Origin: Lachnospiraceae bacterium
GTDB taxonomy: Bacteria; Bacillota; Clostridia; Lachnospirales; Lachnospiraceae
Length of the DNA stretch: 33,311 nt
Direction: 5' to 3'
Assembly: GCA_017634455.1 (NCBI GenBank)
Contig: JAGBNK010000011.1
Location: 1-33,311, forward strand
Below, piece after piece: positions 17,210-24,949 of the stretch (positions are counted from its first letter, which is position 1; each line of letters begins with the position of its first letter). The translations under genes were made by a program, and so were the position numbers. The notes beneath the pieces are model-generated. The model saw only the letters and a list, made by a program, of their open reading frames with translations. It had not been told where the DNA came from and ran no database searches.

Positions 17210-19465
17210 TTATTTTACAGAAGCATTCACATTCATATCTGCATCATCAAATTCTGGTGTTGCAATATGAAGTACACGATCTCTAATCTCTTCTGTACGT
17301 CCCTGATTCCAGAACTGTGTTCCAATATATCCGCAAGTACGGCGGGCAACAGACATCTTGTCCTGATTTCTATTACCACAATTTGGGCATTCCCATACAA
17401 GCTTGCCAGATGTATCTTCGATTACACGAATCTCTCCATCATATCCACATTCCTCACAGTAATCTGACTTTGTATTCAACTCAGCATACATAATATTATC
17501 ATAGATATATCTCATGATAGAAAGTACTGCTGGCAGATTGTTCTGCAAGTTTGGAACTTCTACATAAGAGATTGCTCCACCTGGAGACAACTTCTGGAAA
17601 TCCGCTTCAAACTTCAATTTCTTAAAGGCATCAACATTTTCTGTAACATGAATATGATATGAATTAGTAATATAATTCTTGTCTGTTACATGAGGAATAA
17701 TTCCAAATCTCTTCTGCAGACATTTTGCAAATTTATATGTAGTAGACTCAAGTGGAGTACCATATACTGAGTAACTGATGTTCTCAGCCTTCTTCCACTC
17801 CTGACACTTGTCATTGAGCTTCTGCATAACTGCAAGAGCAAACTCCTTGCCCTTCTCGTCTGTATGACTAACTCCAAGCATACGCTGGCACATTTCAGAA
17901 AGTCCTGCATATCCAAGAGAAATAGTAGAATAACCACCATAGAGAAGCTTATCAATTGTCTCACCTTTCTCAAGACGAGCCAAAGCTCCATGCTGCCACA
18001 GAATTGGAGCAACATCAGAAGGCGTGCCCTTCAATCTGTTATGTCTGCACTGCAGTGCTCTATGACATAATTCCAATCTCTCTTCCAGGATTTCCCAGAA
18101 TAAATCCATATCTCCATTTGATGAGCAAGCTACATCCACAAGGTTGATTGTAACAACACCCTGGTTGAATCTACCGTAGAACTTATTAGTTCCGTTAGCA
18201 TTTCTAATATTTTCCTCAACTGTAAGGAAAGATCTGCATCCCATACATGTATATACATTTCCATTCTTCAGCTCTCTCATAACCTTGGCAGAAATGTAAT
18301 CAGGAACCATACGCTTTGCTGTACATTTTGCAGCAAGCTTTGTTAAATCATAATATGGTGTTCTCTCTGTAATATTATCCTCAGCCAATACATAGATGAT
18401 CTTAGGGAATGCTGGTGTAACCCACACGCCCTTCTCATTCTTGATGCCACGAATTCTCTGCTTGAATACTTCCTCTGCAAGAAGTGCCAGGTCATCTCTT
18501 GTCTGACCTTCTTCTGCCTCGTCAAGATAGATAAACATTGTGACAAATGGTGTCTGTCCATTGGTTGTCATAAGAGTTACAAGCTGATACTGAATAGTCT
18601 GAATACCGCTCTCAATCTCAGTCTGAAGTCTTGCCTTGACGATTCTCTCTATCTTGTTCTCATCTAAATCATCCCCAACTGCTTCTCTCTCAGCAATAAC
18701 CTGCTGACGAATCTTCTGTCGACTTACATCTACAAAAGGAGCTAAGTGAGCAAGTGAGAATGACTGTCCACCATACTGGTTAGATGCTACCTGTGCCACA
18801 ATCTGTGTTGTGATATTACAAGCAGTATAGAAGCTCTTTGGCTTCTCAATCATTGTCTCAGAAATAACTGTACCATTTTGGAGCATATCCTCCAAATTAA
18901 TAAGATCACAGTTGTGTTCACGCTGAGCAAAGTAATCTGCATCATGGAAATGAATAATTCCTTCCTCATGAGCTTTCACCACATCTTCTGGAAGAAGCAC
19001 ACGCTTTGTAAGGTCCTTGGAAACCTCACCTGCCATATAATCACGCTGAGTAGAATTAATAACAGGATTCTTGTTGGAATTCTCCTGCTTTACCTCCTCA
19101 TTTACCTGATCAATAAGAGCCAGGATTCCGTCATCGGTAGTATTGGATTTACGAGAGATTTCTCTCTTGAATCTATAACGCACATAAATCTGAGCAACCT
19201 CATATGCACGCATCTCCATGATACCTGTCTCTACCATATCCTGAATATCTTCCACACTGACAGCATGAGTAGACTGAGCTACTCTCTTGGCAACATTTTC
19301 TGCCACTGCTACAATCTGATAATCATTCATCTTGTACAGATCAGATACTTCCTTATTTGCTTTTCCAATAGCCGCTATTATTTTCTCAATCTGGAAATTT
19401 ACTTCTCTTCCATTTCTTTTAATAACCTTTGTACGAACATCAATATCCTGTGCTATTGCTTCCAT
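17210..19465 (-). CDS. nrdD: Anaerobic (class III) ribonucleoside-triphosphate reductase
   Basis: This 751-residue glycyl-radical enzyme reduces NTPs to dNTPs in the absence of oxygen. An N-terminal ATP-cone (about 15-100, KVIKRNGREVNFQIEKI) gives allosteric control. The catalytic barrel follows, with YTACNIT and CMGCRSF. The C-terminus has a four-cysteine zinc site (CEECG and CPNCG) and the glycyl-radical motif RTCGYIGT. ATG at 19465 is 10 bases after AAGGAG; a TTG two codons upstream (19471) is closer to the ribosome binding site and is an alternative. Two NrdR-box-like sites and a 5' hairpin precede it. This is the only ribonucleotide reductase in the window. Confidence 0.96.
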   Translation of the reverse strand: MEAIAQDIDVRTKVIKRNGREVNFQIEKIIAAIGKANKEVSDLYKMNDYQIVAVAENVAKRVAQSTHAVSVEDIQDMVETGIMEMRAYEVAQIYVRYRFKREISRKSNTTDDGILALIDQVNEEVKQENSNKNPVINSTQRDYMAGEVSKDLTKRVLLPEDVVKAHEEGIIHFHDADYFAQREHNCDLINLEDMLQNGTVISETMIEKPKSFYTACNITTQIVAQVASNQYGGQSFSLAHLAPFVDVSRQKIRQQVIAEREAVGDDLDENKIERIVKARLQTEIESGIQTIQYQLVTLMTTNGQTPFVTMFIYLDEAEEGQTRDDLALLAEEVFKQRIRGIKNEKGVWVTPAFPKIIYVLAEDNITERTPYYDLTKLAAKCTAKRMVPDYISAKVMRELKNGNVYTCMGCRSFLTVEENIRNANGTNKFYGRFNQGVVTINLVDVACSSNGDMDLFWEILEERLELCHRALQCRHNRLKGTPSDVAPILWQHGALARLEKGETIDKLLYGGYSTISLGYAGLSEMCQRMLGVSHTDEKGKEFALAVMQKLNDKCQEWKKAENISYSVYGTPLESTTYKFAKCLQKRFGIIPHVTDKNYITNSYHIHVTENVDAFKKLKFEADFQKLSPGGAISYVEVPNLQNNLPAVLSIMRYIYDNIMYAELNTKSDYCEECGYDGEIRVIEDTSGKLVWECPNCGNRNQDKMSVARRTCGYIGTQFWNQGRTEEIRDRVLHIATPEFDDADMNVNASVK

Positions 19466-19516
19466 TGTCAATAAACTCCTTTATAACTCTCTATAAAATA
19501 GCTTACAAAAAGCTGA

Positions 19517-19552
19517 TATAGCCGCAAGGATTTACTGTATCCTTGGGCTATA
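19517..19552 (-). promoter_or_regulatory. Strong stem-loop at the 5' end of the nrdD leader
   Basis: A 14-bp stem with one bulged base (TATAGCCCAAGGAT paired with ATCCTTGCGGCTATA) and a 7-base loop starts at about the predicted transcription start. No T run follows directly, so it is not a plain terminator. An mRNA-stabilising or regulatory element is possible. Confidence 0.6.
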
Positions 19553-19556
19553 ATCA

Positions 19557-19585
19557 AATATAACACAGAACCACTAGATATACAA
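19557..19585 (-). promoter_or_regulatory. nrdD promoter
   Basis: TTGTAT (19580-19585) and TATATT (19557-19562) are spaced by 17 bases on the minus strand. The -35 box lies inside the first NrdR-box-like site. Confidence 0.6.
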
Positions 19586-19586
19586 T
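19571..19586. promoter_or_regulatory. Candidate NrdR box, promoter-proximal
   Basis: CCACTAGATATACAAT matches the left half of the NrdR box pattern (CACTA and ATAT), but its right half is degenerate. It overlaps the nrdD -35 box, and a better copy starts 40 bp away, close to four helical turns. Confidence 0.45.
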
Positions 19587-19610
19587 ATCTATTTCAAGTT
19601 TTTTACCTTA

Positions 19611-19626
19611 GCACTATATCTTGTAT
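19611..19626. promoter_or_regulatory. Candidate NrdR box, promoter-distal
   Basis: GCACTATATCTTGTAT closely follows the ACACWATATATWGTGT pattern recalled for NrdR boxes. NrdR sites usually come in pairs upstream of ribonucleotide reductase genes. A reverse-complement copy of the first nine bases ends at 19651. Confidence 0.55.
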
Positions 19627-19673
19627 TAAATAATTACAAATAATATAGTGCCAACCTGTCTATTATCTGATAA

Positions 19674-19901
19674 TTAATCTTCCTGAAGTCTCTGTACCAT
19701 TGCATAGATTGCGTCTGCAGAATTGAAGTTTGCAGGCACCATCTCAGCAGCATCGATAGAAATGTCAAAGGCATCCTCCAACTCTCCCACCAATGAAATA
19801 ATAGAAAATGAATCCAACAAATGATCATCAATCAAAGCCTTCTCATTTTCATAATCAATACTGTCATCAATCTCGTTTAAAATCTCCAATAATTCTTCCA
19901 T
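19674..19901 (-). CDS. Stand-alone acyl/aminoacyl carrier protein
   Basis: This acidic four-helix carrier protein of 75 residues is predicted to carry a 4'-phosphopantetheine arm on Ser31 in LLDSFSII, a DSF variant of the DSL motif. Length and charge fit ACP, DltC and peptidyl-carrier families. It is the last gene of the adenylation-decarboxylase-carrier triad, 39 bases after the decarboxylase gene, with a GAGGAG ribosome binding site. The context makes an aminoacyl carrier more likely than a fatty-acid carrier. No phosphopantetheinyl transferase is encoded in the window. Confidence 0.88.
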   Translation of the reverse strand: MEELLEILNEIDDSIDYENEKALIDDHLLDSFSIISLVGELEDAFDISIDAAEMVPANFNSADAIYAMVQRLQED

Positions 19902-19940
19902 TTTGTTAAACTCCTCTTTCCTAATAATTTATTATTGTTC

Positions 19941-21140
19941 TTACATATTCAACTCATATGATTCTCTGGCACTTCTCTTACATGTCACCCCTGTTTCCTG
20001 TGAGTACAAAACTACCACAGGCAATTCGTGGCTTAAAAACAATGACATACCCTCGTATACTGAGTAAGCTCCAGTTCGCTCAAATACTACAATATCATTT
20101 TCCTGAAGTCTAACAGAGTCATAGGCTCCCACCAGCACATCATTGGTGGTACACAAAGAGCCATAGATTCCATATGTATATTCATCAGCCAGCAATGATT
20201 TGGTAATATTACTGCCATCTCTAAGGACATGCATATGAGGCTGATACATGCCTCTCAGCTGTCCGTCATAGTTTATCTGATGGATTCCTCCATCTACTAT
20301 GGCATATCTCTTGCCATCGGACTCCTTCACATCTCTGATTGTAGTGAGATAGTAGCCACAGTCGTAAGCCAGAGCTCTACCCATTTCAAGAGAGATTCGT
20401 CCCTTCCATTTCATACCTTCCAATAAATTCTTGAAGATAATCAATGACTCCATATCAGTAACTGTCTCGTCCTGTCCCATAAAATATGGCACTCCAAATC
20501 CTGTACCATATTCTAAATTCTCCACCTTCAAGCCTGTCTCATCCATAATTCTGGCAAAGAATTTATCAAGCTTGGCAATTTCCTTCTCATGCTTTCTCAG
20601 CTTGTGCTTCTGAGTTCCTGTGAAATAATGTATGCCATAAAATGTTATTCCATTAAGCTCATCTATATTATTTAACACATTTATAATAGTATCTTCATCC
20701 ATTCCGAATTGGTTGCAATTCAGTCTCAGCAGCAGCTTAACCTTGTAACCTTCTCTGGTGGCAATATCATTTATAATATGAACCTGAGACACAGACTCGG
20801 CAGTATATACCGCCTTGTTGCTGCAGTAAGCCATTATGTCTTCCACATCCTCTTGCTTTTTCAGCACACCGGATATGAGCAATTTCTCAGGTGCTATGCC
20901 CTGACTCTTACATATGAGAAATTCTCCATAGGAACATACTTCTATACGATCCGTCTGTCCCAGGGATTCCACTGTGAGAAATGGATTGGTCTTCATGCAA
21001 TAATTAATAGCTATGTCCTCACCAAAGATTTCCTTATAGTAAGCAAATCTCTTGTGAAATGCATCCACATCAAATACATATGCAGGTGTCTTGTAATCCT
21101 GTGAAATGTTATATAACACCTCATCCGAAATCTGCGCCAC
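19941..21140 (-). CDS. Fold-III PLP decarboxylase, DAP/ornithine decarboxylase-like
   Basis: This 399-residue enzyme has an alanine-racemase-like PLP barrel followed by a beta domain. Visible landmarks are the PLP lysine Lys50 in YCMKTNP, CSYGEF (68-74 region), His171 in GIHYFTGTQ, phosphate-binding YGTGFG (211-216), EMGRALA and the catalytic Cys330 in GSLCTTND. Diaminopimelate decarboxylase normally reads CES and ornithine decarboxylase CD at the Cys330 position; here the next residue is Thr, arguing against a free diamino substrate. It starts with GTG, overlapping the adenylation gene's TAG stop by one base, so expression is coupled. By analogy with butirosin BtrK and exosortase-linked decarboxylases it may act on a carrier-bound amino acid (inference). 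Annotation as lysA would be an overcall. Confidence 0.85.
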   Translation of the reverse strand: MAQISDEVLYNISQDYKTPAYVFDVDAFHKRFAYYKEIFGEDIAINYCMKTNPFLTVESLGQTDRIEVCSYGEFLICKSQGIAPEKLLISGVLKKQEDVEDIMAYCSNKAVYTAESVSQVHIINDIATREGYKVKLLLRLNCNQFGMDEDTIINVLNNIDELNGITFYGIHYFTGTQKHKLRKHEKEIAKLDKFFARIMDETGLKVENLEYGTGFGVPYFMGQDETVTDMESLIIFKNLLEGMKWKGRISLEMGRALAYDCGYYLTTIRDVKESDGKRYAIVDGGIHQINYDGQLRGMYQPHMHVLRDGSNITKSLLADEYTYGIYGSLCTTNDVLVGAYDSVRLQENDIVVFERTGAYSVYEGMSLFLSHELPVVVLYSQETGVTCKRSARESYELNM

Positions 21141-22756
21141 TACTCAATCACCTCCAGCTCATCCAATCTCTTTCTGTCTATCTTGCCATTTTTGTTCAAA
21201 ATGAATTCTGACACATGAATAAATTTATTTGGCACCATATATACAGGCAATGCTTCCTTTAACTGCAGATGCAGAGTCTTCTTGTCCACATCTCCTGTAT
21301 AGTAAGCGCTTATTCTATGGCGATTCTCATCATATACACAGATGCTTCGACTTACATCCGGCATATTATTAATTCCGCCCTCAATCTCTTCCAACTCAAT
21401 TCTATGTCCCATATGCTTGATTTGGAAGTCCTTGCGTCCTGCAAAATACATCTGACCATCATCTGCAATATAAGCCATATCACCAGTCTTGTACATGCGT
21501 TCCTGCTGCCCCTGTGGATTGGTAAATATAACAAAATGCAAGCTGGTCTGCTCTGGATTGTTGAAATAACCCACTGCAATTGATTCACCTGTGACGCAAA
21601 TCTCTCCCGGTTTATTAGCCTCTGTAATAACCTGACCATTTTCATCCAGAAGATATATGCTTCTACCTGGGAATGGCTTCCCCAAAGGCAACTTCTCATT
21701 CTTGTCATATTTTCTATCCAACTGGAAATATGTACAGTTACATGTAATCTCAGAAGGTCCATAGAGATTTACATATCTGGCGTTGCTAACATTTTCCTGC
21801 CACAGAGCCAACTGCTTCATAGGCATAACTTCTCCAGAGAACATAACTCGTCTTATATCAGTAGGCACTCTATATGAGAAGCCTTTCAGTCCGGAGATAA
21901 TACACAGAGCTGATACAGCCCAGGTCAGATTGGTTACATGATTGTCACAGAGATAATCAAGCAAAATAGGTGGTGTTGAGAAATATTCTCTTGGGATAAG
22001 CACCATCTTGGCTCCTGTAAATATTGATGTATATATGTCCTTCACTGACACATCGAAATCAAATGGAGCCTGATTTCCAATTACATCTGTCTCGTCAAAG
22101 TCAAATACCTCTGAGAAATGTCCGATGAAATCCATAACCGCACCGTGATTAATCAGGATACATTTAGGAGTTCCTGTTGAACCTGAAGTAAATACTCCAT
22201 ACAGAGGTGTCTCACGGTTAATCATTTCAACAACTGCATCTAATCTGGCGGTTTCAGACTGATTTCCACTCATTTCCAAATTAGAAGTCTGCTGGGAAAC
22301 TTTACCCGATAAATCAGAAGCTGATGCTCCCCCAGCCACCTGATACATATCTATAGTATCTCCAGCGTAGCCTGCTGCCGCTAATTTATCCTTGAATTCC
22401 TCGTCTACAATAACAAGCTTCGGATTCAACACCGACAGAATCTTGGCAATTCTCTCAGCTGGCTGCTCAGGATTTATATATGTATAAAATGCTCCCACAT
22501 ATATACAACTCATTACTGATATAAGCAGTTCCACTTTCTTCTCAGAGAAAATTGCTATAGGATAACCCACCTCATAGGAATTATTGGAAGCCTCTGGCAT
22601 AAGTCTGTCCAGCAAAACATTAGCCCCCTGTCTGGCACGACTTCTATACTCCTTCCAGGTAATGGAAGAATTGGGATCCATTGCAGCTTCCCTGTTACCA
22701 TATTTTTCTACAGTATTTTCATAAATATCTATTATATTTTTTCTCAATTCATTCAT
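21140..22756 (-). CDS. Amino-acid adenylation enzyme (stand-alone, DltA/NRPS A-domain-like)
   Basis: This 538-residue ANL-superfamily enzyme is predicted to activate an amino acid with ATP and load it on the adjacent carrier protein. Core motifs are present in order: FTSGSTGTPK (A3), FDFDVSVKDIY (A4, with the Asp that holds the substrate amino group), NLYGPSEIT (A5), GEICVTGESIAVGY, YKTGDMAYIADDGQ (A7), GRKDFQIKHMGHRIELEEIE (A8) and the catalytic Lys525 in NKNGKIDR (A10). A Ser/Gln-rich stretch at about 150-175 looks like an insertion loop. No DltB-like acyltransferase, condensation or thioesterase domain is nearby, so this is not an ordinary dlt or NRPS locus. The substrate is unknown. Confidence 0.88.
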   Translation of the reverse strand: MNELRKNIIDIYENTVEKYGNREAAMDPNSSITWKEYRSRARQGANVLLDRLMPEASNNSYEVGYPIAIFSEKKVELLISVMSCIYVGAFYTYINPEQPAERIAKILSVLNPKLVIVDEEFKDKLAAAGYAGDTIDMYQVAGGASASDLSGKVSQQTSNLEMSGNQSETARLDAVVEMINRETPLYGVFTSGSTGTPKCILINHGAVMDFIGHFSEVFDFDETDVIGNQAPFDFDVSVKDIYTSIFTGAKMVLIPREYFSTPPILLDYLCDNHVTNLTWAVSALCIISGLKGFSYRVPTDIRRVMFSGEVMPMKQLALWQENVSNARYVNLYGPSEITCNCTYFQLDRKYDKNEKLPLGKPFPGRSIYLLDENGQVITEANKPGEICVTGESIAVGYFNNPEQTSLHFVIFTNPQGQQERMYKTGDMAYIADDGQMYFAGRKDFQIKHMGHRIELEEIEGGINNMPDVSRSICVYDENRHRISAYYTGDVDKKTLHLQLKEALPVYMVPNKFIHVSEFILNKNGKIDRKRLDELEVIE

Positions 22757-22763
22757 AATCTAC

Positions 22764-22792
22764 ATTGTATCCTTTTAAAGTTGTTGAATCAA
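22764..22792 (-). promoter_or_regulatory. Promoter of the adenylation-decarboxylase-carrier operon
   Basis: TTGATT (22787-22792) and TACAAT (22764-22769) are spaced by 17 bases. The -10 box ends only 7 bases before the ATG, so a transcript from this promoter would be leaderless or nearly so. An AAAGG further upstream lies between the two boxes. Confidence 0.55.
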
Positions 22793-22826
22793 TATACAAA
22801 AAAAGACCCATAATAGAATATAAAAG

Positions 22827-22851
22827 AGTGAATCTACCATATAAATTCACT
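22827..22851 (-). terminator. Terminator upstream of the adenylation gene
   Basis: A 7-bp stem (AGTGAAT/ATTCACT) with an 11-base loop is flanked by A and T runs, so it may work in both directions. It separates the small orphan gene from the triad operon. Confidence 0.6.
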
Positions 22852-22895
22852 TTTTCATATATCTATTAATCAGGTCTCTACATTATTTCGCCAAT

Positions 22896-23279
22896 CTATG
22901 CTTTCTCATATGCCTGCTTCAATCTAATGGAACGGGCTCTGGCTCTCTTCTCTTTATTCTTGTATCTGATAGACAATTGATCTTTGTCATACATTTTCAG
23001 GATTCCCCAAAATGTAATCAAAGTTCCGTCTGATTTAGTCACACAATGTCTATCTATATGAACACTATAATTAGAAGGTGCTCCATTTATCAGAAGAGTT
23101 GCAATTCCTTTGTCATCAGAAATAGCTCCACTTCGTACTAATTTTTCAAATTCATCTACTGAATATATAATCTCATGTTTATTAACAAGAGATTTTCTTT
23201 TTTCCTTTGCCGCATTAATCTCGTCGTTAGTAACAGTATTAATTCCCATATCTAACTCCTGTGATTTAAAATTTTCCAT
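22896..23279 (-). CDS. Hypothetical basic protein
   Basis: This is a 127-residue protein I do not recognise. It has no signal peptide or membrane segment. The N-terminal third is charged and helical (NDEINAAKEKRKSLVNKHE), the middle looks like short beta strands (IATLLINGAPSNYSVHID and GTLITFWGILKMY), and the tail is strongly basic (KNKEKRARARSIRLK), suggesting a nucleic-acid or membrane-surface contact. The frame opens with TTG at 23285, but the ATG at 23279 is the more likely start; no good ribosome binding site precedes either. It follows thymidine kinase on the same strand, with its own promoter and terminator. Codon use resembles the neighbours, so it is probably real. Confidence 0.65.
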   Translation of the reverse strand: MENFKSQELDMGINTVTNDEINAAKEKRKSLVNKHEIIYSVDEFEKLVRSGAISDDKGIATLLINGAPSNYSVHIDRHCVTKSDGTLITFWGILKMYDKDQLSIRYKNKEKRARARSIRLKQAYEKA

Positions 23280-23292
23280 AAACAACTCACAT

Positions 23293-23321
23293 ATAATACA
23301 ATCTCATTTTGAAATTGACAA
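23293..23321 (-). promoter_or_regulatory. Promoter of the orphan gene
   Basis: TTGTCA (23316-23321) and TATTAT (23293-23298) are spaced by 17 bases on the minus strand. The predicted 5' UTR is only about 7 bases, matching the absence of a clear ribosome binding site. Confidence 0.55.
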
Positions 23322-23347
23322 TATGCAATTTGCACAATATTGACAGA

Positions 23348-23926
23348 TTATGACTGAAAATGTGGTCCCAAATCACCTTCTCTAAAATGCTTGCGGCACA
23401 GACTGATATAACTGTCATTACCGCCTAATACAACCTGTTCTCCCTCTCTTACGATACCTGATTCATTGTATCTGGCATTAGTTATTGCCTTCTTGCCACA
23501 CCAGCATATGGTCTTGGTTTCCTCAATTGTATCAGCCACTGCAAACAACCATTTGCTACCTTCAAACAGATTCATCTGGAAATCTGTTCGCAGACCGTAG
23601 CATATAACTGGCACATGCAAATCATCCACCACATGAACCAGAAACATAACCTGATCTTTACTTAGAAACTGTGCTTCGTCAACAAGTATGCAGTCATAAG
23701 ATTTGATGGATTCCTCATCTAAATTCACAAAATCTTCTATCAAATCACATTCTCTCTGTAAACCTTCTACACGACTTTTTATGACAGCCTTGCCATCTCT
23801 TGTATCGCACTGAGGCTTCAGAAGCACAACTCGCTGACCTCTCTCCTCATAATTATAAGCGACTTTCAAGACATCCATTGTCTTTCCGGCCCCCATTGCT
23901 CCATATCTAAAATATAATTTTGCCAT
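23348..23926 (-). CDS. tdk: Thymidine kinase
   Basis: This type II thymidine kinase of 192 residues phosphorylates thymidine in the salvage pathway. Visible are the P-loop GAMGAGKT (residues 9-16), the DEAQF block with the catalytic Glu, the zinc-binding cysteines in CWCGKKA and SLCRKHF, and the thymidine-binding lasso before the second pair. Full length. The start has GAGGGG upstream. It is divergent from the AraC-type regulator; no operon partner is evident beyond the possibly cotranscribed small gene downstream. Confidence 0.95.
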   Translation of the reverse strand: MAKLYFRYGAMGAGKTMDVLKVAYNYEERGQRVVLLKPQCDTRDGKAVIKSRVEGLQRECDLIEDFVNLDEESIKSYDCILVDEAQFLSKDQVMFLVHVVDDLHVPVICYGLRTDFQMNLFEGSKWLFAVADTIEETKTICWCGKKAITNARYNESGIVREGEQVVLGGNDSYISLCRKHFREGDLGPHFQS

Positions 23927-24117
23927 TTCTTCCCCTCAAACTCAATGTGTTTCTTCTGCTAAATAATAGGTGGGACAACATTTTCACACCACATCATCAC
24001 ACCGACAATTGAAATTATATAAAATATTTCATATAAAATCTATCCAAATTTCTATATAATGATAACATACAAAATATTAACCGGACTGTTTGGCATTATC
24101 CATAAAAGAGGTTCAAA

Positions 24118-24876
24118 ATGAATAGAGAAGATAATTATATTTCAAAAAAGAATAATCTGTTGCGTGCCAATAATTCTTATACAGCCGAGCACACCATAGG
24201 CACAAAAAAATGGTTCAATCTAAACAGAATAAATATTAATAATCTCGTTTTTTCCACAAAAAAGCTCACCAAAGATACTTATCTAAAAGTGATAAATAAT
24301 AACGAGCAAATAATAGAATCCGATATAAAAAATTACGTAAATATGGACACAGAATTATTGCGACTCTATATGGCAATTTCTATTGCTAATCTCTGCGATG
24401 ACGCCATAGCCAATGGTGTATCTGTTATGGATGCAGAAGATTTAAAAAGAGAATGTCTTATTGAACTTTCTCAATTAAAACAGGTTGGATCCATGACTGA
24501 ACTATCCATCAATATGGCAATAAAGTACAACAGCCTATATATCTCTCAACTTAATAATCAATATAGTTATTGCGTCTCACAGGCAATAGAATATATAAAG
24601 CAACACCGGTTGACACCATGTACCCCAAAACTGGTTTCAGAATATCTTGATGTAAATCCAAGTTATCTATCCAGAAAATTTCATGATGAAACAGGTACTA
24701 CTCTGACCAATTATATCAAAAAAGAGAAGATGACTATGGCTACAGAATTATTAAACCGTAAGCTCTATTCTCTTCATGAAATAAGTTCACTCCTTGGATA
24801 TGAAAATTACTCTTATTTCTCTAGAGTATACAAGGAGTACTATGGTGTATCTCCATCTCATAATCTCAAGGAGTGA
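24118..24876 (+). CDS. AraC-family transcription regulator
   Basis: This 252-residue protein has a C-terminal AraC-type double helix-turn-helix (about 155-252), with the second-helix signature SSLLGYENYSYFSRVYKEYYGVSP. The N-terminal part (about 1-150) is mostly helical and shows no cupin fold typical of sugar-responsive AraC members, so its inducer cannot be guessed. It is convergent with the GH3 beta-glucosidase gene, 73 bases away, and divergent from tdk. Control of the GH3 gene is possible but unsupported by a visible operator. The ribosome binding site is AGAGG. The 3' gap has no convincing terminator hairpin. Confidence 0.88.
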   Translation: MNREDNYISKKNNLLRANNSYTAEHTIGTKKWFNLNRININNLVFSTKKLTKDTYLKVINNNEQIIESDIKNYVNMDTELLRLYMAISIANLCDDAIANGVSVMDAEDLKRECLIELSQLKQVGSMTELSINMAIKYNSLYISQLNNQYSYCVSQAIEYIKQHRLTPCTPKLVSEYLDVNPSYLSRKFHDETGTTLTNYIKKEKMTMATELLNRKLYSLHEISSLLGYENYSYFSRVYKEYYGVSPSHNLKE

Positions 24877-24949
24877 TAATTACTAATTCACTTATTTGTT
24901 TTATGCATATTACTTGTTAATTATACGCACTGACACATTTAATCATTAA

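Noticed and set aside
18878-19474. 198-codon frame antisense to nrdD
   Set aside because: nrdD is a clear full-length gene; the antisense frame has shadow-like composition and no start signal.
19611-19651. Inverted repeat GCACTATAT/ATATAGTGC as terminator of the carrier-protein operon
   Set aside because: AT-rich, 23-base loop and no T run on either side; it is better explained as NrdR-box-like sequence.
19941-21140. Calling the PLP enzyme diaminopimelate decarboxylase (lysA)
   Set aside because: The acidic specificity residue after the catalytic Cys is replaced by Thr, and the gene is translationally coupled to an adenylation enzyme.
217-22756. Functional link between the sortase and the adenylation triad as an exosortase-like system
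   Set aside because: The sortase is class B, not an exosortase, lies about 19 kb away and belongs to another operon.
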